Origin: Acidobacteriaceae bacterium
Lineage (GTDB): Bacteria > Acidobacteriota > Terriglobia > Terriglobales > Acidobacteriaceae
Assembly: GCA_003164255.1 (NCBI GenBank)
Contig: PLST01000155.1
Coordinates: 1 to 8,376, forward strand
Reading direction: 5' to 3'
Length of the DNA stretch: 8,376 bases
Shown: one piece after another, positions 5,467 to 8,376 of the stretch
Position numbering within the stretch: position 1 is the stretch's first letter
How the letters are laid out: each line of letters begins with the position of its first letter
Program-made: the position numbers and the translations under genes
Notes under the pieces: model-generated
What the model saw: the letters and a program-made list of their open reading frames with translations, nothing else
Told to the model about the DNA's origin: nothing
Databases searched by the model: none

Positions 5467-6654
5467 CTAAACGGCGACGCGCGGTACGCGCGCGGCGATT
5501 CGCGTCAAAACTTCCCACGGGATAGTGTCAGTGGCATCAGCGTGATCGTACGCGGTGATGGTCTCATCGCCCTGGGTTCCCAGAATTACGACTTCGTCGC
5601 CAGCGGTGACCCCATCGATCTCCGTTACGTCCAGAACGGCATGGTCCATGCTGACGCGGCCAACCAGCGGCGCACGCATCCCGCGAACCAACAGGCTAAA
5701 GCGGTTTCCGAGAAGGCGAGCAAGACCGTCAGCATAACCCGCCGTGACCAATGCCAGGCGCATCGGCTCTGTCGCGACGAACGTTCCGTTGTAACCGACC
5801 ACGGCGCCGGCCGGAATCGCACGGACGCTCATGACGGCTGTCTTGAAGGCAAGCACCGGCTCCAACCTTGAGCGAGCCTCAATAAGTGCCTCCGGTGCGT
5901 CTTTGGCGAAATCCGGGTAAAAGCGAGGAACAATGCCATAGAGGGAGACTCCGGGACGCAGGAGTGCTTTCATGCCGTGGCGGGCCGCGAGGGCAGCAAT
6001 GGAAGCGCCATTCGTGGAGAGCAGCACCGAGGATTGCCCCACATTGAGCCAATCGGGATAGAGTCCGGCGGCCTCAACAATCTCCAGAGCCTTTTGCAAT
6101 TCGCTCAGCTGATTCTGAGTGACCCGTCCGGTGGATTCGTCCGCGGCGAACAGGTGGGTCATGACGCCCTCGAGCCTGAGCGGGGAGCCGGGTACAAAGC
6201 GCGCCAAGAGCAAAGGCAGCTCTTCAAGATTTGTACCTTGGCGGCTCATGCCGGTATCGATTTCGAGGTGAAGCGGCAAGGAGCCGGCCCTCAGGCCCGC
6301 GGTCCGCGCAGCAGCTTCAAGGTCATCCACTTGCGCGGATTCCCAAACGACAGCGGTTAGCCCATGATTGACTACCTCTGCGCCCTGGCCGGAAACCACG
6401 CCGCCGATGACCATCACCCGCGTTTGAGGACAGAGGGCTCGCGCGGCCATTCCTTCTTCAACACTGGTCACGGCGATCCACCGGGCTCCGGCCCGTACCA
6501 CCGCAGGAGCGCAAAGTGCAAGCGAATGGCCGTAGGCATCGGCTTTGAGGATAGCCATGAGTTCGGTGTCGCGAGGGGCAAGGCTCTCGAGAAAGCGATA
6601 GTTGTTTTCAAGGGAGCGGGTGCTTATCTCAACCCAGCAAGAGCGCGTTTGCAT
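5467..6654 (-). CDS. alr: Alanine racemase
   Basis: Alanine racemase is a cytoplasmic PLP enzyme that converts L-alanine to D-alanine for the peptidoglycan stem peptide. The 395-residue product is full length. The PLP-binding lysine is K37 in AILKADAYGHS. Other family marks include HLEIDTGMSRQG (129-140, with R138), the GVMTHLFAAD strand (163-172), LRPGVSLYG (232-240), the catalytic tyrosine Y288 in GYNGTF, and RVSMDHAVLDVT near 335, the substrate-side loop. The start codon is ATG at 6654, with TAGGA about 9 nt upstream. It lies 57 nt after the ykgJ-like gene on the same strand, so the two may share a transcript. The gene converges on the cytidylate-kinase-like gene with 82 bp between them and no convincing terminator. 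No inactivating change is seen. Confidence 0.96.
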   Translation of the reverse strand: MQTRSCWVEISTRSLENNYRFLESLAPRDTELMAILKADAYGHSLALCAPAVVRAGARWIAVTSVEEGMAARALCPQTRVMVIGGVVSGQGAEVVNHGLTAVVWESAQVDDLEAAARTAGLRAGSLPLHLEIDTGMSRQGTNLEELPLLLARFVPGSPLRLEGVMTHLFAADESTGRVTQNQLSELQKALEIVEAAGLYPDWLNVGQSSVLLSTNGASIAALAARHGMKALLRPGVSLYGIVPRFYPDFAKDAPEALIEARSRLEPVLAFKTAVMSVRAIPAGAVVGYNGTFVATEPMRLALVTAGYADGLARLLGNRFSLLVRGMRAPLVGRVSMDHAVLDVTEIDGVTAGDEVVILGTQGDETITAYDHADATDTIPWEVLTRIAARVPRVAV

Positions 6655-6711
6655 GCAAATTTCCTAAAGCCAGTTTACGGCATGTGTGCAGGTACTCTCG
6701 CACTCGAAGCC

Positions 6712-7305
6712 CTAGCGAATGAGCGCGAAGGCAACAAGGGTTTCGCCTTTCGTAGGGACCTGGTCGATGAGTTGCTGCTCGAGATCATGCGGCATTGCCA
6801 TCTCGCAAGCGGCCACCTGGTCGGTGGTTGCACCGTTAAAGCAGAGTTCACAATGGCCGAGTGCGTCGCCTGCGCCCATGCGAACGGGTGGACCGAAGAC
6901 TCGGCAGGTCATTGGACGCCACTCATAGACGTCGCACCGTCCGGTGGCTGGGTCAAGCGCAGGGCAGGCGGCCTCATTTGCATATTCCTCAAAGCGATCT
7001 CGATCCGATTCCGTGTCGCCAATAAGCCCCGTCCCCACATCGCCAGGGAAAGCGGGGCCGTATTCACCGATCCAGGTAAACGCGCGGCGCTTAAGCTCTG
7101 AAGCCAAGGCGGGGTTTTCGCTTCGCAGCTTCTGCATGGCGGCGGCCAGACGCAGCGCGTCGAGCTGGCTGATAGCGAAGGCTCCGAAACAACACTGCGT
7201 ACAGCCCAGCCTGCACACGAGCCATGGGCCCGCACGCCCCGCCGCATCGGCCAGGGATGCATCCACAATCTGCACAAGTTCGTGATCGCCGGCTGGGAGG
7301 CTCAT
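6712..7305 (-). CDS. YkgJ-type cysteine-cluster protein (zinc/iron-chelating domain)
   Basis: The product is a small cytosolic protein (197 residues from the chosen start) of the YkgJ/CxxCxxCC family, which is predicted to bind zinc or an iron-sulfur cluster; its biochemical role is not established. Cysteines C31, C35, C38 and C39 form the N-terminal cluster (CRLGCTQCC). A second group follows in CPALDPATGRCDVYEWRPMTCR, with C114, C124 and C134, and a CELC pair lies at 152-155. I chose the ATG at 7305 (MSLPAGDHELVQIVD) because the conserved-looking sequence begins there. In-frame ATGs at 7317 and 7344 would add 4 or 13 residues; the latter has AGGGA only a few bases upstream. The gene precedes alr on the same strand and diverges from the VOC gene. 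Confidence 0.85.
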   Translation of the reverse strand: MSLPAGDHELVQIVDASLADAAGRAGPWLVCRLGCTQCCFGAFAISQLDALRLAAAMQKLRSENPALASELKRRAFTWIGEYGPAFPGDVGTGLIGDTESDRDRFEEYANEAACPALDPATGRCDVYEWRPMTCRVFGPPVRMGAGDALGHCELCFNGATTDQVAACEMAMPHDLEQQLIDQVPTKGETLVAFALIR

Positions 7306-7328
7306 GCCGGCAAGCATACCGGAATTGA

Positions 7329-7358
7329 TTGTCGGCTGCCCCATTTCCCTGCTAGGCT
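7329..7358 (+). promoter_or_regulatory. Weak candidate promoter for the VOC gene
   Basis: TTGTCG at 7329-7334 and TAGGCT at 7353-7358 are 18 nt apart, and the second is preceded by TGC, an extended -10 feature. Both hexamers are partial matches. Transcription would start very close to the Shine-Dalgarno sequence, giving a short leader. The site overlaps the region between the divergent ykgJ-like and VOC genes. Confidence 0.25.
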
Positions 7359-7374
7359 GCCTGCGGAGGCTCCC

Positions 7375-7797
7375 ATGGCTGAATCCCGCAGCACGGTCAT
7401 CACCGGTCTTCGCTACCGAAACGCACCAGCGGCTATCGACTGGCTCTCAAAGGTCTTTGGCTTTGAACGGCACGCTGTCCACGAGGGTCCAGACGGAACC
7501 ATCGGTCATGCCGAACTCACTCTGGGTGGCGGAATGATCATGCTCGGAACCGGCAAGGACGACGAATTTGGGCGCGGCTTCAAGACACCGAAGGAACTCG
7601 GGGGCTTTGAAACCCGCAGCGTTTACATTGTGGTGCCAGATGCCGAAGCCGCCCATGCGCGCGCCGTGGCCGCAGGAGCCGAGATTATCCGCCCGCTCGA
7701 GGACACGCCTTATGGTAGCCGCGAATTCGGCGTAAAAGATCCCGAAGGCCATACGTGGGTCGCGGGAACCTACGACCCATGGATCGCGCACGGGTAG
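7375..7797 (+). CDS. VOC (glyoxalase/bleomycin-resistance fold) family protein
   Basis: This 140-residue protein has a single vicinal-oxygen-chelate domain made of two beta-alpha-beta-beta-beta halves. The first half runs from TGLRYRNAPAAIDWLSKVFGFE (10-31) to GHAELTLGGGMIMLG (44-58). The second runs from YIVVPDAEAAHARAVAAGAEI to the closing FGVKDPEGHTWVAGTYDPW. Members include glyoxalases, dioxygenases and antibiotic-binding proteins; the substrate cannot be read from the sequence. H45 in the first half is a candidate metal ligand. The start is well fixed by GGAGG at 7365-7369, 5 nt before ATG 7375; the frame extends further upstream to 7282, but that would overlap the divergent gene and adds nothing family-like. 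It stands alone on this strand, with a separate gene 115 bp downstream. Confidence 0.88.
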   Translation: MAESRSTVITGLRYRNAPAAIDWLSKVFGFERHAVHEGPDGTIGHAELTLGGGMIMLGTGKDDEFGRGFKTPKELGGFETRSVYIVVPDAEAAHARAVAAGAEIIRPLEDTPYGSREFGVKDPEGHTWVAGTYDPWIAHG

Positions 7798-7838
7798 CTT
7801 CTCCGCCTGGAATCAGGATCCTACCATGCTCTTTCTCG

Positions 7839-7857
7839 ACCGGTGAAAGGCACCGGT
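7839..7857. other. Perfect hairpin / inverted repeat in the VOC-propeller intergenic region
   Basis: ACCGGTG (7839-7845) pairs with CACCGGT (7851-7857) around a 5-nt loop. No T-run follows on either strand, so it is not a typical intrinsic terminator. It lies about 24 bp before the TATAGT -10 candidate of the next gene, so it could be an operator or a weak attenuating structure. Confidence 0.4.
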
Positions 7858-7880
7858 TCCGTATGCAAACGTCCGTGCGG

Positions 7881-7886
7881 TATAGT
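7881..7886 (+). promoter_or_regulatory. Candidate -10 element of the beta-propeller gene
   Basis: TATAGT matches five of six bases of the vegetative -10 consensus and lies 26 nt before the TTG start. No convincing TTGACA-like -35 is visible at the correct distance, so an activator or weak basal expression may be involved. Confidence 0.4.
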
Positions 7887-7900
7887 CGTTTCGTAACTCT

Positions 7901-7907
7901 AGAGAGG
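7901..7907 (+). promoter_or_regulatory. Shine-Dalgarno defining a TTG start
   Basis: AGAGAGG lies 5 nt before TTG 7913. The frame from this TTG begins with a clear signal peptide and stays open to the window edge, and no other start codon gives an intact export signal. Confidence 0.6.
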
Positions 7908-7912
7908 TTCAC

Positions 7913-8376
7913 TTGAAGTCAAATCAGTTTCTTCTTCCCCTGGTGCTTTGGTCCTTTGCTGTCCCCGTTGGCTTTGCTCAGCACGGTCGGTTGCTGGTCG
8001 CCCAGAAGGGCGATAAAAGCCTTGCCATTGTGGATCCCGCTGCCGGATCCGTGATTGCCTCAGTGGATGAAGGCGGAACAACAGGTCATGAAGTGGCCGG
8101 TTCGCCTGATGGCAAACTGGCGATTGTGCCAATTTATGGAAACTCAGGTGTGGGTAAGCCGGGCACCGATGGCCAGAACATCGTGGTCATCGATATCGCT
8201 TCGCAAAAAATTGTGAACAACATCCAGTTCGATCATGGTGTGCGGCCGCATTGCCCGGTCTTCGGACCCAGGGATGGAATGTTGTACGTGACGACCGAGC
8301 TCGATCATTCCATCACCGTTGTCGATCCAAAGACGTGGAAGGTTGTGGGTTCGATTCCAACGGGATCGCCTGAGAG
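7913..8376 (+). CDS. Secreted YncE/YVTN-type beta-propeller protein, 5' part (TTG start)
   Basis: The frame is open from TTG 7913 to the right edge (154 complete codons, gene incomplete). The first 22 or so residues form a signal peptide: MKSNQ, then a hydrophobic stretch LLPLVLWSFAVPVGFA, with likely cleavage near A22-Q23. The mature part begins with propeller-type strands: RLLVAQKGDKSLAIVDPAAG, then HEVAGSPDGKLAIV, NIVVIDIASQKIV, and MLYVTTELDHSITVVDP. Each unit follows the pattern of a strand, a D-P turn and a conversion phrase (SVIASVD, KVVGSIP) typical of YVTN/YncE repeats. Such proteins are exported and often bind surfaces or ligands; no catalytic site is visible, and a lactonase-type propeller is an alternative. 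The TTG is supported by AGAGAGG upstream. The 3' end and blade number lie outside the window. Confidence 0.82.
   Translation, partial: MKSNQFLLPLVLWSFAVPVGFAQHGRLLVAQKGDKSLAIVDPAAGSVIASVDEGGTTGHEVAGSPDGKLAIVPIYGNSGVGKPGTDGQNIVVIDIASQKIVNNIQFDHGVRPHCPVFGPRDGMLYVTTELDHSITVVDPKTWKVVGSIPTGSPE

Noticed and set aside
6364..7101. Plus-strand open frame of about 245 codons opposite alr and the ykgJ-like gene
   Set aside because: It overlaps the 5' end of alr, with its PLP lysine region, and most of the cysteine-cluster gene. It has no recognisable motif and no ribosome-binding site.
7282..7374. Upstream extension of the VOC gene to ATG 7282
   Set aside because: It would overlap the divergent ykgJ-like gene start, while ATG 7375 has a well-spaced GGAGG and matches the family N-terminus.

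Overview
The window looks like chromosomal DNA from a GC-rich Gram-negative bacterium, most likely an Acidobacteriota member (Terriglobales/Acidobacteriaceae type). This is inferred from the protein families, their order and their residue patterns; no database search was possible. There is no sign of phage, insertion sequence, CRISPR array, tRNA or rRNA.

Region 1 (about 1-4690) is the most interesting part: a compact five-gene plus-strand operon. It encodes an ECF sigma factor, a membrane-anchored zinc-finger anti-sigma factor, a B-box zinc-finger membrane protein, a small LiaI/LiaF-like membrane protein and a three-pass membrane protein with a large DUF4097-type beta-repeat domain. Neighbouring genes are 2 bp apart or overlap, several start codons have near-perfect Shine-Dalgarno sequences, and a strong hairpin terminator closes the unit. 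A GGAACC-N16-CGTATA sequence upstream looks like an ECF promoter, so the operon probably activates itself. The last three proteins each carry a related two-helix membrane module with a WPLLLI signature. DUF4097 and LiaF-type membrane domains are also found in the Bacillus Lia envelope-stress system, so I infer an envelope-stress module controlled by a sigma/anti-sigma pair instead of a two-component system.

Region 2 (about 4690-7344) holds housekeeping or accessory genes: a plus-strand cytidylate-kinase-like protein, converging with a minus-strand pair made of a YkgJ-type cysteine-cluster protein followed by alanine racemase (alr, supplying D-alanine for peptidoglycan).

Region 3 (about 7345-8376) holds a plus-strand VOC/glyoxalase-fold protein divergent from the ykgJ-like gene. 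It is followed by the start of a secreted YncE/YVTN-type beta-propeller protein that uses a TTG start and runs off the right edge.

The main uncertainties are the sigma-factor start (a GTG or even a CTG rather than the far-upstream ATGs), the function of the operon, and the minor promoters.
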